Part shown: positions 37,502 through 48,800 of the stretch, piece by piece
Layout of the letters: every line of letters starts with the position of its first letter
Numbering within the stretch: the stretch's first letter is position 1
DNA from: Caenorhabditis remanei
Lineage: Eukaryota > Nematoda > Chromadorea > Rhabditida > Rhabditidae
NCBI RefSeq assembly: GCF_010183535.1
Contig: NC_071330.1
Span: forward strand, 7,049,717 to 7,113,716
DNA length: 64,000 nucleotides
Direction: 5' to 3'
Made by a program: the position numbers and the translations under genes
Notes under the pieces: model-generated
Told to the model about the DNA's origin: nothing
Databases searched by the model: none
The model's input: only the letters and a program-made list of their open reading frames with translations

Positions 37502-37984
37502 TTTGAATGAGCGATTACAGTAGTCCGATCATCTCTTTTTATCACATTGAATAGCCGTTGAAGAATATAAACGGCTCAGAAGAAGGAAAATGCGGACGAC
37601 GACGGATGGGGCAGCGCCTAAGTGACGACGACGACGGCGACGAAAAAAGAGAAAGAGCAAATCGGCAAAAAAGACGGAAAGAGTATGAAACGAGTAGAGA
37701 ATAAGAATAGAGAGGCGCAGAGATCGATACGAGACAACTACTGCATCCGCTTTTCGTCTTCTTTTTCTGGTCACAGCTGCCCGGGGACGACTACATATGC
37801 ATGAGGGTTTTCGGAGAGTTGCTGCAACTGAGCTGGAAACTGGAAAACAATGTTTTTTTGGGTTCAGCCGTGGCTTCATCAATATACAATTTATGAAACA
37901 TGATTGTAGTAGGGAAGCAATAGTAGATGAAAACAAGGTAAGTGAAGAAAATAAAAATTTGCAGAAAAAAAGGAAATAGATAAA
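37502..37984. promoter_or_regulatory. Upstream region of TMEM-132, downstream of the dipeptidase
   Basis: About 480 bases. It holds a GA/CG-rich patch (GACGACGACGGCGACG at 37624-37639) that yields arginine- or threonine-rich frames on either strand but no credible gene. The spacing to the dipeptidase stop would allow an operon, but I see no clear spliced-leader acceptor before the TMEM-132 ATG. Confidence 0.4.
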
Positions 37985-39959
37985 TTAAACGGCCAGCTCA
38001 AACAAATAGGCAGCGAGAACTTTCATTCCCTTGACGAAGTTTTCGCGATTGATCTTTTCATTTTGAGAGTGTGCCATGTCATCAGAAGCACCGATTGGAA
38101 GAAGCATGACTGGGCTCTTGGTAAGGTCTTGAATAGTCAAAGTGACTGGGATACTTCCTCCTTCTCTTGTAAAGTCTGGTGTCATTCCGTAAACTGAAAC
38201 AATGAAAAATTGTATAACTCTTCTTAAATCAACTTCTTACCTCTCTCGATAGCTCTCGATCCAGCAGAGAAGTTGGCATCACGGAAATCAGCAACCCATG
38301 GCATGCCTCCGTGTCCTGATGTAATTTTGAAAGTGTTTGGCGACTTTCGTTTTGCCCACAGAGAATCCAGATAGCTTGTGACCAACTTGTCGGTGGCTTC
38401 TGGTGTCATATGAGGAACGATTCTCAAAGAGAACTTTCCAATGACTTTAGCTGGGATGACAGTCTTTGCTCCAGGCTGACTGAAAGCTCCTTCAACTCCA
38501 TGAAGAGATAGCGATGGATAACGCCAACGGTTCATCAAAAGATTCTTCTTGCTGTCAGAAATCAATCCATGAGATCCTGTCTCTTGCTTGAAAGTATCCA
38601 CACAGAAATCAATCTTATCGTAAAGATCATCTTCGTCTTTCGTTAATGGAGCTACAAGCTCAGCAATACCCGGTATCAAAATCTGCCCATCGACGGTAAC
38701 CAATTGAGACATAATCCACATCAAGTCATTCAAAGCTTCGGGGCTGAAAGAAACTATTAAGTATTTCAATAATATTTAATCACAAAAACTTACACTGAGC
38801 CTCCGTTAATTCCGGAGTGCAAATCTTGACGTGCACAAGAGATTTCCACGAAATAATAGCAAATTCCTCTGAAAATGATTTAATTGTTAGCTGTAAAATA
38901 TTTTACTAATCTCACCTCAATCCGTATGTCAAACATGGTTTGTTTCTTCCTAACCAGTAGTTATCAGAGATACACGAGTAAGTCACATCAGAAATCTTGT
39001 CAATATTATCTTCCAGGCCTTTCTCAAGTCCTTCGGAACTCGACTCTTCCATACATTCGAGTACAAATTTGATATTAATTGGAAGCTCGATTCCAAGATT
39101 CTTGAGTACTTTGAGAACAGCAATCCACGCAATAACTGGTCCTTTGTCGTCTGTAGATCCTCTTCCAAACAACTTTCCATCGATTTCCGTCAGCTCAAAT
39201 GGATCAGTATTCCAGCCATCCTGAAAATAACTTTCCAGCTTGATGAATACTGTTAACATATCTCTCCATTTGGCCATTTTGTACAACATCTAACAAACTA
39301 CAGGCTTTTCACTCACTTCCTTTTCAGCAGGCTGTACGTCCAAATGTCCATAAATCAACAGGGTTTTCTTCGACTTATCACGACCTTAATACTATTGTAA
39401 GTGTTAGAGATTATTGGGTTTCCAAACGTTTGCACCTGTCTGATAAGACATACGGTACAAAGTTCTGGGATGCTGAATTTTTCAGAAATTCTTCAGATTT
39501 CCCTCTTACCATAAACTCCGAAAACTGCCGGTGGGAGCGGTAACTCTTCTCCAGATTGCAATTGTTGTTTCCCGAGATCCCAGAATGAAGTTTCCGCACC
39601 AAGAGTTCGCAATTGCTGAAATAAAACGTATAATTTTCGGAAAAAGTGTGTGTGTGTGTGTGGCAACGTCAGAGAACGATAACTTGCACGACTATCGAGC
39701 AAATTTGATAAGAGATGCCCTTTAATGAGTCTGAATGAACTTACATCGCGAGCCCATTCGCTCATACGGATACAATCTCCGCGTCTAGCTGGGTCAGCCG
39801 ATACTGATCGAATCGCTACAGATTCACGGAGCAAGTCTATGAAATCATCTTGATGTTCGTCGATAGACCTGGAATACTCATATAAATATTCAGTTTCATG
39901 AAAGTTCTTAAAACATTTTGAAAGTGCACTCACTTGAAAACTGCGTCAATGTTCTCCAT
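37985..39959 (-). CDS. Cytosolic non-specific dipeptidase (CNDP2 type, M20 metallopeptidase)
   Basis: Exons run from the ATG at 39959 (MENIDAVF) through 39868-39743, 39615-39511, about 39387-39327, 39222-38918, about 38872-38796, about 38753-38241 and 38194-37985. Visible metal and catalytic motifs: '[15 protein letters not shown]' (first His ligand and the Asp beside it), '[14 protein letters not shown]' (bridging Asp), '[12 protein letters not shown]' (general-base and ligand Glu pair), '[13 protein letters not shown]' (Asp ligand), '[12 protein letters not shown]' (dimer-domain His), and '[14 protein letters not shown]' (second His ligand). The set is complete, so an active two-metal dipeptidase is expected, hydrolysing short peptides such as Cys-Gly in the cytosol. 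No signal peptide. The family usually reads 'EESGSEG', so the third Ser is a mild change. C. elegans has such a gene (Y71H2AM.11, from memory). Confidence 0.9.
39645..39661. repeat. (GT)n microsatellite in a dipeptidase intron
   Basis: A run of about eight GT units lies in the intron between the exons ending at 39743 and starting at 39615. Confidence 0.7.
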
Positions 39960-40935
39960 TTCGCTTTCGAATTAGTTGATCTACCCTGAAAAATGGTGTT
40001 TTTATTGAAAAACTACGGCAACAAAAAGTTGTGAAAGAAAGTAAAGTTGCATTTTGACCTCGATAGAAAAAGAGAAGAAACATTTGATGTCTGGGAAACT
40101 TTGATATTATCACTAAACTGTCTGACGCAACTCCGCCTTTCATGCAACCTGAGAGCAAAAGAGCTTAGTTGATGATAATTCTGTGACTATAGAGGTTTAA
40201 AGATTCTGAAACGTGTACGAAAAATCAAGTCAACGACAACTAATGTTTAAATTGAAAATTATTTATTATGAAAGGGGCCAATTTATATAGAAAATTGTCT
40301 GTTGTTTGGAAAACATGTGAATCATCAATTTCTTCTCGAAAGAAAACAGCTTGAAATAAACATGTCCCCTTAAAAATCAGGAAAAGCATAAAAATCGGAA
40401 AACAGAGCCGATATTCGTTTCCGATTTCAAAGAGTCATCATTACTCCGTGATTTTCTTGGTCTCATAAATAAATATAAACAAAAACAACAGCTTTCGCGT
40501 TGGAACGTATCTGTGTAAACACTGCCACGCCACTATACACCGGTAACGTGAACATGTCCCAAATTTGGATAAAATTGCAAAGAATCTAATCTGAATATGA
40601 GAATTGAAAGACTTAATGAACTCTGTTAGAAGAAGAGAACATATACATTCCCAAAGAAATTTCATCTTACGATAAGACAATTATTACAGAAACTTGAAGT
40701 CTGTGTAAACAATTGATGAGAAATTCCAACGCCTATATAATTCAGTTAATAATATTTACAAACCGAATATTTAGAACGAAAAGGAAAAAATACTGTACAT
40801 TTTAAAGGCGCATGTATAAAACACTGGTCGGGGTTTCCAAACGAGAAGCCGGTTACTGTATTTCTTTCGGTTTGTGAAAAACTTGCTGGCAATGAAGTTT
40901 TTTTCAAAAGAACGAAGGAGAAGAGGAAATGAAAA
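39960..40935. promoter_or_regulatory. Divergent upstream region of the dipeptidase and cosa-1
   Basis: About 975 AT-rich bases between start codons at 39959 (minus) and 40936 (plus). I see no further gene and no recognised site. Confidence 0.4.
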
Positions 40936-42645
40936 ATGTCTAATTCCAGGTGAGTCAAGATAACAATATCATAAAAATTGGGAATTGAACACAGGCTGAC
41001 ACCGGTTGATAAAAAAATGCATTACTTGTTACAGGTCACAACTCTTTGACAGCAATCATCTAGGCACACCTGTCAAAGCAGCAATAAATCAGGTATTTCA
41101 AAACTTCAATATGTTCAATACAGCCTGAAAAAGAAAAACTATGACCGAACGATGCTTTCTGTTCAGAACACGATGTGTGATTTATCTTTTCAAGAAAACA
41201 TTTTTCAGACAATTTTAAACCTGAGCATCAAAAAACATGGCCGAGGGAACGAAGACCAAACTCATAAAATTGCGTTGTCATATGAACCCGACTTTGGAGA
41301 ACCTGTGGGTGCCTGTCACACAATTTATTGGTCTGATTGTATTGCTCAAATGGCAATTGATATACAAGGTGGGCAGTTCGATTCCATTTCCAAGCAATAT
41401 TTTTGTATTTCAGATCGACAGAAAACAGCAACACCTTGTGAGTTTGACTTCTTCAAGCCGAAACTTGTAGAGTACACGTTCACAGTGTGCGTCCGGTTAC
41501 GACTGCCTAACGAAGTTCGATTCACAGCTGTGCTGATACTCAATTCGTAAGAAGCTACTAGGTTTTTTTTCTACATAGGAATATTTCAGATTCCTTATTC
41601 GACACTTGTGCTCTCTTCACGAATTTATGGAAAAACAAGATATGGCCAATCATCACAAGAATAAAGAATGGGAGAATATAGAATCGAACATGGAAAGACA
41701 AATCCCCTTGCGAATTTTGACTGCAATACAAATTAGTAGTAAAATGCATAGTTATCATGATGTAAGTGCTTTGACAATTACAGAATTTGATACAAGTTTT
41801 TAGAGTTTATCTTCTCGACAAGTTGTGAATACATTACGGAAAGTTGGTCTGCCCTACACAATAACTGCCGTTTCCGATTCTGAACAACGAGTTTTCAAAC
41901 TAATAGGGTTCAAGTAAAAATTGTAATCACTGCGGTATCTTTTATAAACTAAATTCAGCATACCAGATAGTCCCCTCGAAGCATGTGAAATGGCACTAAA
42001 GCTTCTAACGTATACAATGAAAAAGCGAGAAATGGCTGAAGCAGAAAGACATGAGGACTTGTGGCAACATGTCTTGATAGTTCTAGATGTCTGTTTCATA
42101 AATCACATCGAGCTTTATGAACGATTTTTCCGAAAGTGTCCTTTTCTATTGAATAAAGATTGCGGAAAACGGTTTGGGAAAGCTTCGAAAAAAAAGCCAA
42201 TTTTCAGATTATTGCAGATCAATTATATCCAAGTTTAAATGCGATATACTTCTTCTTGCCGCCGCTACTGTCCAAACAGCGTTTATACTTTGCATTGGGA
42301 AAGAAAGAATCGAAGAAGTCACTGTTATTGTCAATACAGTTCTGAGATGTAATCCCCGATTCGTAGAACCCCTAAAACAATCCATAATAGAACTCGCGCT
42401 TTCAAAAAAGGTTTGTGATTCGTTTTTATTGTGGGTTAGAGTAATATCAATTCAATTTCTTCTGTGCAAGAAATGTTCGCCACGCCCACTTCATTTACAC
42501 GATGCGTTCAACTTTTGAACACTGTCGCAAGAAATGGGCGTGGCCGCCGCAAGAAAACTTCAACTGTTGATATAAAATGAATTAATGGGCTTTATTCACA
42601 AACAAGTTGAAATTTCAGAACGTTGAATTTTCGGAACCAGGCTAG
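40936..42645 (+). CDS. cosa-1: COSA-1, cyclin-like meiotic crossover factor (CNTD1 orthologue)
   Basis: Nine exons (40936-40949, 41035-41092, 41209-41368, 41414-41546, 41590-41761, 41804-41913, 41959-42137, 42208-42410, 42619-42645) give about 351 residues. The centre has a cyclin-box look: 'RFTAVLILNSFLIRHL', 'LRILTAIQISSKMHSYHD', then 'SSRQVVNTLRKVG', 'FKLIGF' and 'PLEACEMALKLLTY', the helix order of the N-terminal cyclin fold as in CNTD1. A second hydrophobic block ('CDILLLAAATVQTAF') could be the C-terminal cyclin-like part. COSA-1 marks the six crossover-designated sites in C. elegans pachytene nuclei together with ZHP-3 and MSH-5 and promotes their conversion to crossovers. No kinase is visible; partner CDK is outside. 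The donor of the intron before 42208 is weak. Its last exon lies 24 bases from the stop of the opposite Rab gene. Confidence 0.78.
42411..42618 (+). repeat. Repeated motifs in the last cosa-1 intron
   Basis: The motif GCAAGAAA occurs three times (about 42468, 42530, 42550), and CCACGCCCA (42481) is an exact inverted copy of TGGGCGTGG (about 42536). It resembles a fragment of a dispersed worm repeat. Confidence 0.5.
42591..42596 (-). terminator. Probable poly(A) signal of the Rab gene, inside the cosa-1 intron
   Basis: TTTATT on plus reads AATAAA on minus, 74 bases after the Rab stop (42672-42670). Using it would make the Rab 3' untranslated region antisense to the cosa-1 final exon (42619-42645). 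Confidence 0.5.
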
Positions 42646-42669
42646 CCGCCTTTTGTACACTCGAAATCA

Positions 42670-43795
42670 CTACCATCGTTGACAACACCTTCGTGTCGCT
42701 GATTCAGATGGACGCGGCTCGTTCACTGAAAATAATTGTACATTTTCATCGTTATCATGTACCATTTTGTCATCAATAATTCTTGTTTTTTTCTTATTTC
42801 TACTTTTTTGTTCAAAACATACACAAAACAATTTGACTTGTTTTGTGTTCCGGAAATGGGCGACATGCAACCATCGAGAAGAGCTCTTTGATGTTTTTCC
42901 GGGTTTTCGCGGATGTTTCTATATACTCGTCTTTAGTTTCCTTGATGATATTGATCAAACGAGGCGATCGTTTTCTGTAATAGTTAGAAATAATATCATT
43001 TTGAAACTTCGAATTTGAAACATCAAAATCACTTACTCATTGACAAGATCACATTTATTTCCAACTATGATTGTTGCAGTGAAATCACTCTTGTTTTTAT
43101 CAATAATCCCTTTCCATCTAACCAAGTTTTCCACACAGTTGTCGTCTGTAGGATAATGACAGTTTGTTCGAATTCTAAAAATCGAATAGCCTACCGGAGA
43201 GATCAATAACCAAAAGAGCAACCTTGGCACTTCTGATGTAAGCAGGTGTCAATTGACGGAATCTTTCCTGTCCAGCTGTATCCCACAGTTGAAGACGAAT
43301 CGACTGAGAGAATATTTTTTGTTCTTTAGAGAACTGATGAATGTCTTTTTTTTTCATTTTAAAAATACTGTAGTCACGACTGTGAGCACTGGAAAACTAT
43401 TTACATCTAACCTTTTAAAATTATCAATAAGTTTTTAGATCTAGAGAACCATCACATGACAGATTATGAACTCTACTTCTTCGAATGTTAGAACAAAGTT
43501 CCATTTCTAAGTGTCAAATTCTCCGTTCTATTATTTCTTCACTACGTCAACCCAACATTTCACACAAAACATATTACTGATTAACCGACCTGTCCATCAT
43601 TCAACTGTACAATCTTGTGCTTAAAATCGATTCCAATAGTTGTCAGCGGGTCAGTTTCGAAAGAATTCTCAAGAAACGAAGTGAGTAAAGCAGTCTTTCC
43701 AGCTGAAAATAATCTTGTTTCCTAGCCTTTCCTTTCAGTTATTTACCTCCGGATTCTCCAACCACCACAACTTTTACCGTTTTGATAGTGTCCAT
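42670..43795 (-). CDS. Rab-like small GTPase
   Basis: Six exons (43795-43747, 43702-43590, 43303-43195, 43145-43037, 42974-42823, 42725-42670) give 195 residues. All guanine-nucleotide motifs are present: 'GESGAGKT' (P-loop), '[10 protein letters not shown]' (switch I with the effector Thr), '[10 protein letters not shown]' (switch II), 'VGNKCDL' (NKxD) and 'ETSAKT'. It is therefore a complete Rab-type switch acting in membrane traffic. The C-terminus reads '[12 protein letters not shown]': a CC pair followed by three residues, an allowed but unusual prenylation signal for Rabs. C. elegans has a divergent Rab in this region (Y71H2AM.12, from memory). Specific Rab subfamily is not clear to me. 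A poly(A) signal (AATAAA on minus) at 42596-42591 would place its 3' end beyond the last cosa-1 exon on the opposite strand. Confidence 0.87.
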
Positions 43796-44051
43796 ATGTG
43801 GAATAGATAGATATGAATTATGGAAGAGTGAACAGAGAAAAGGAAAAGAGAAAACTGTTTATGGAATATTTATGATCACAGAGGGGGAAACGACGACCGA
43901 CGCTTATGTGCAATCTTTGTGAGAGAAAAGAAACTGAGAAAATTGGGAAAAGAAAGAAGAAAAAACAATACTTGGTTCTCGCCGTTTCTCGATATCAGCA
44001 GAATGTTCACATCTTATCATTTTCGGGAAATATATACGGAATTGAAATAAT
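43796..44051 (-). other. 257-base gap between the esterase and the Rab gene
   Basis: The spacing matches downstream operon genes in nematodes. TTTCTC-type pyrimidine runs are present on minus, but no unambiguous TTTCAG lies just before the Rab ATG. Confidence 0.35.
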
Positions 44052-46543
44052 TTAAAGGTTTGGTGGAGGTCTGGCTTCTTTCAAAAGTTGAGCCATGAAT
44101 AGTGGTCGTCCATTTTTGTAAACTTGTTGAAGTTTCGGTTGCAGAGAAATGGACAAATGGGTTTGAGGGTTCTCAACTGTGGCTCGTTCCCATTTTTGTT
44201 CTAATTGAGCAATATCGTCTCCTTCTCCATTCGGGTCTCTGGAAAGAAACGCATTCGATTGAACTTCAGAATGTTAGTACTTCATTAAAAAACGTCCCTG
44301 CCAAGAAGAATCATGTCATATCAGAACATTCACCTGTCAAAACTGTATTCGACCTTAACTGATCACGTCTACGCTCTTTCGGACTCTGGTCCCGACTCGC
44401 ACTTGTTTATTCATTCATGTAAGAAAAAGTAGAAATGACAGTAAGGTTTTCTTCTCAAAACTGATAAGAAATTTGATAGTCTTGGAAACTTTTCTCAGGT
44501 CTAAAAATATTTTTAACCATCTTAAACTAACCCATATTTGGCAAAGTTGGTCCACAATCGAGTAGTAATCTCGATCATTTTATAGTCGTCTTCATTGAAA
44601 TCAAGAGACATCACAATATGATTTCCGACTACATAACTGATATCAGTGCAATGTGTGGCATCTGAAAATTTCACTTCCTTGTTTCAGAAAAACACCAAAA
44701 ATTGTGTGATTGGGAATTATTATTATTACCTTTGAACGGCAGTTTCCATCCCATGATACCGTATGCTTTCGGGTTGTAATAATCGAAAGAATACAAGTAA
44801 ACTGGAGTTTGTGGTTGTGTTTCCAGAACGTCGACTACATTCTGTTGCACTCCAATATTCAAAAATGAATCTCCTCTCAATTCACACATGGCTCGTTGCC
44901 ATTCTTCTTTTGAATGATCCGATCCAGTATCAATTAGTTTCTCGAGTGCTTGTTCTTGATACTCTCGTGCTTTCAATGGGAATAGTTTTTCCGAGAGAAT
45001 AGCCGAAACGTCTTGTTGAATACCGTGCAATGGGTGTTTTGTGTTCAATCCAAACACTGAAAATAGGGTTGATTCTAATCTAGAAAGTCAGAAAATTTTA
45101 CTCACTACACATGACAAGCCCTTCAGAACGTGCACATCCAACAAGTCTTGGCTTAACAGGTGACTCTTTTCTCAGTTCCATTATTGGCTTTGGAATGAAC
45201 AAGTTGTCGTATTTTGGACCAATGACTAACTCTGGATCTGTTTGCAAATCAACGGCACCCATCTGAAATAATTCGGATTTCAAATTTACTTTCTTGAGAA
45301 ACTCAGTTTCTAAACGAGAAGTCGCCCTGAGATCTTGATCTTCATGTGATTAGTCATTCATTTTGTTATTGATGCCTTTTTTAATGTTTTCTGTCTGTTC
45401 TATTTTTCATCTAAAATGTTTCCAACTCTCCAAATCGTCTTATGATCAAGTTGGAATGTTCTTATGACTCAACCCGCCCCCACACATAAACATTCATTTG
45501 AATTCAAACTAACATCTAATGTGGATCCAAACTTTTCAGCTGGAACTTCTCGCAATTTCTCAACCCAATCCAATGTGTTCATTTCATCAAGAACTCCAAT
45601 TTCGTGCGAACGTTTTCTACAAGAATTCAATGGACGTGGATGGATTGCCCATGAACAACTTGCATTTCCACCCATTGGAATTACTTTGTGAAACAAGTCT
45701 GAAACTGGAAAGATACTGGAGAACTGGATTTTTTTAAATACCTCTGGAAACTGGAGAAATACTCAGAAAATCGACGGAAGCTCCTCCGGCTGATTGTCCC
45801 ATTAAAGTTATATTATTTGGGTCTCCATTGAACAATCCTATGTTTTCTTTGACCCATTTCAATGCAAATGTCATATCATGAAGTGCCAAATTATCAGGAA
45901 TCGAACTATCCCCAGTTGTCCAGAAACCAAGGTATCCAAGACGATATTGAATTGTAACAACTACAACATCTTTGGTTACGAGATGTTGACAAATACTCAA
46001 ATCTCCATATTTATGAGCACTGTCACTGATGAATCCTCCTCCATGAATGTAGAAAAGAACAGGGAATCCTGTCGAGTTCTTGGGTGTCCAGACCGGGGTG
46101 AAAACGTTCAAAGTGAGATTGTCTTCGGATTGTGGAGCCATCTAAATTAGTTTGATTTGAGTTGAAAACTAGAAGGGAATATGCTTACCTTGCCATGAAA
46201 AATGTTATCTTTTTGAATTCCCCTGTCTCCAAAAGCTTTAGTTTCTCGAACTTCTGTCCATTTTTCATGAGGTTGAGGCATCTGAAAAACAAGATTTTTA
46301 CAAAAAAAAGAGTTAGAGCCAACCGCAAATCTCAATTTCCCGATTGGCGGTGCAGCATACGGAATTCCTTGGAATGCATCCACCTGGAAGTTTCTTTGTA
46401 ACTCAAAAACTTCAGAAATCTGAAAACGAACCTGTTCATCTCCTTCATGAATCAAACGTCTTCCTTCAATTGGACCATAGGAAGTCACAACTTGTCTGGA
46501 ATCTGGGTAATGCTGACTACTTTTTGAAATAGTTCCTCCCATT
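44052..46543 (-). CDS. Type-B carboxylesterase (alpha/beta hydrolase)
   Basis: The start is placed at 46543, giving MGGTISKSSQ, a good N-myristoylation site, with no signal peptide, so the enzyme is probably cytoplasmic and membrane-attached. Family motifs in order: 'VDAFQGIPYAAPPIGKLRF', 'SEDNLTLNVFTP' (the 'EDCLYLNVY' signature), 'FPVLFYIHGGGF' (oxyanion hole), 'TIQYRLGYLGF', 'LALHDMTFALKWVKENI', and 'GQSAGGAS' with the nucleophilic Ser. Late in the protein 'PFKDATHCTDISYV' supplies the triad His in place of the usual 'GxxHGxEL'. The protein ends 'VYKNGRPLFMAQLLKEARP' and a TAA at 44054-44052. Substrate unknown: carboxyl esters or lipids are typical. It sits 257 bases upstream of the Rab gene on the same strand, close enough for an operon. 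Resembles C. elegans Y71H2AM.13 (from memory). Confidence 0.88.
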
Positions 46544-48075
46544 TTGTAGAATTCTGAAAAGAAGAAACCATTCTGAAAGAGGAACAAACGGAAAGAAAAG
46601 AAGAAAGTCTAGACTGGTTATAAAGAATAAAGTGATGATAACATAGAGTGTCTATTTATTTATTAAAGAGACTACAAGCCATAAAGCGCAAAACTACGTT
46701 CTGGTAATCAGAGAAGGGTGATTCTCATGTGATTTCCTGCTGAGTCGGGAGAAAAAAAGAAAGAAAAGTTTTATTTTTTGATAACTGAGTAAATAATCAC
46801 TGTGTTGACGCTTCTGGAAGGAATGAAAAATTTGATGAAACTTCTTTATTGGAAGTGTTTGATTTGTGATCAGTGAATGGATGTGACACTTTTAAAGTCA
46901 TGAATATGACATTCAACTTATTTTTCTCAAGATTCTGCCTTTTTCAATCTGAACCTGAGATTAAAGATGAAGCCATTTCTCTTTGAAACAATAAAATCCA
47001 GCTTACTGTAGGATTACTCTGAATAAGATAAGGGCAAATTGGGGAAAATATTCAAGTAGGTTTGAACAGAAAGTTTAAAATTTACGGCTACAGTAACTTA
47101 GATTTTTCAAAAGTGCTCCATGCGCATGACGTTACGGTAGCCGTCCTGCCAGAAACAATGACCAAAAATCCAGGATCCTTCCGATCTGATCGAATTCAAT
47201 CGGATGAAAACACAACATGTTGTTAACGTTCAGATGATTCATAAAATTTGTCACCTTTAGTTAAACATTTAAAAACATACAATTCACTTTTTCTTGTTTT
47301 CAGATAAAGCAAAATATAACAGTCTTCAAGAAAAATGTTGAATTCCCATGAGCAATAATACAATTGCAGCACGAAAAGTGAATGCGAAAAAACTCTTGGC
47401 AAACTAACAGCAAAACACTCGAATTTCAATTCAACAGAACACCTTAGAGGCGAGAGATACAGAAAAAAGAGAAAGAGAGGTGAATGTGGAAATCAACAAC
47501 ATGATCAACCATGCAAATAAACTGCGCGGGGACAGAAAAAGGGTGACACATGAATGTATTCTGATACTTTGTACCTGTCCAGAATGACACCGTAATGATT
47601 TGATGCACTTACAGAGAACTAAATAAAAAGGGAACCGTTCATTGAATGAAGTAATAATACAACAAACTGTGAAACATCTGAAACTGAAGAAGAAGACTAC
47701 TGACTTCAAAAATTTTCAAAATAACCCTAGCTTCTCTGCAAGCTTCCTTTTAAAAACAAAACTTGAACAATCGTCACTTTATTATCAGTATCATACTTAA
47801 GATGTATCAAATGTCAACAATCCAATGAAGGTTCAAACTCATTTGCCAACAAGAACGACATTTTCCAGTTTTTTTTCTCGAAGTCTCCCAAAAAAAGTTG
47901 ATTTTCTGAAAACTTATTTTCACGTTTTATTTCTTAACCTTTCGCCCTATTTTCGTTTCTTCAGAAATGGGAAGATCAGAAATTCGATAAAAACGACCAT
48001 CGAATTCAATCATTTCTCAACGTTTCATCCGAATATTTTTGAATCAATCCAGAAGCACCGTCGAACTGACCGAGC
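46544..48075. other. 1.5-kb intergenic stretch
   Basis: This lies between divergent genes (esterase to the left, K/E-rich protein to the right). It is AT-rich and contains no supportable coding exon or RNA gene; several short frames (for example 47223-47709 minus) are random-looking. Confidence 0.5.
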
Positions 48076-48800
48076 ATGATTCCAGTCTTTTGTGTTTACC
48101 ACATTTTCACAACGTAAGTTTTCGAGAATAATCTGGAATCCCTGAAACTATTAATTTTCAGTTTGATACTGGCCGTGACTGTTCTCGTTGGGTGCAAGTC
48201 CAAATCGAATGCGAAGCCGAAAACGAAACCGGCGAAACCTGTGAGTACAAACATTTTCAAGTTTAACTTTCAAAGATTAAAAGGGAATTTCGGAATTTTC
48301 AGAACAGTTCAACTAACAAATCAAAGATGGCTGAACCTGTTCCACCACCATCGAACTCCTCCCTGAAACCACCTGAAAAGGAGGCGGAGCCAGCGAAAGA
48401 GAAAGAGAAAGAAAAGGAGAAGACGAAACAAAGTGAAGTGAAAGAGCCAGAGGCACCAAAAAAAGATAATGAAAGAGAATCGGAGAACAAGAATAAGGAG
48501 AAGGAAAAAGAGAAACAAGAGGATACTTTTGATGCTGTTAAACCAAAACAGCAAGATGCTGATAGAAAGAAGGAGTTGGGTGAGAAGAAGAAGGCTGAAA
48601 ACAAGGGTGATTACAAGACATGGAACAAACTAATTGAAAACAGTGAATTCAATAAAAGTTTGAGTGAGAATGAGAAAAAAGATAAAAAGAAGAAGAAAGA
48701 CGAGGAGAAAGATGAGAAGAAAGAAGATTCCGACGATAAAAAAGATGAAAAGAAGGATGAAGAAGACAAAAAGAAAACTGAGGAAGAAGAGAAAAAATAA
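48076..48800 (+). CDS. Secreted Lys/Glu-rich low-complexity protein
   Basis: Three exons: 48076 to about 48114, about 48162-48240, 48302-48800. The product has about 204 residues. It starts MIPVFCVYHIFTTLILAV then 'TVLVGCKSKSNAK', a signal peptide with a likely cut near Gly-Cys. After a Pro/Ser stretch ('PVPPPSNSSLKPP') the rest is dominated by Lys, Glu and Asp ('EKEKEKEK', 'KKDKKKKKDEEKDEKKED') to the end. Such KEKE stretches form extended or coiled-coil helices. I recognise no domain and no family. One island with ordinary composition, 'YKTWNKLIENSEFNKSL' at about 48613-48663, may be the functional part. The gene stands alone, with its own promoter in the stretch to its left. It could be a nematode-specific extracellular or secretory-granule protein; no function is claimed. 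Confidence 0.75.

Noticed and set aside
37529..37936. Minus-strand Arg/Ser-rich frame and matching plus-strand Thr-rich frame
   Set aside because: Both derive from a CG/GA-rich patch upstream of TMEM-132; no splicing support.
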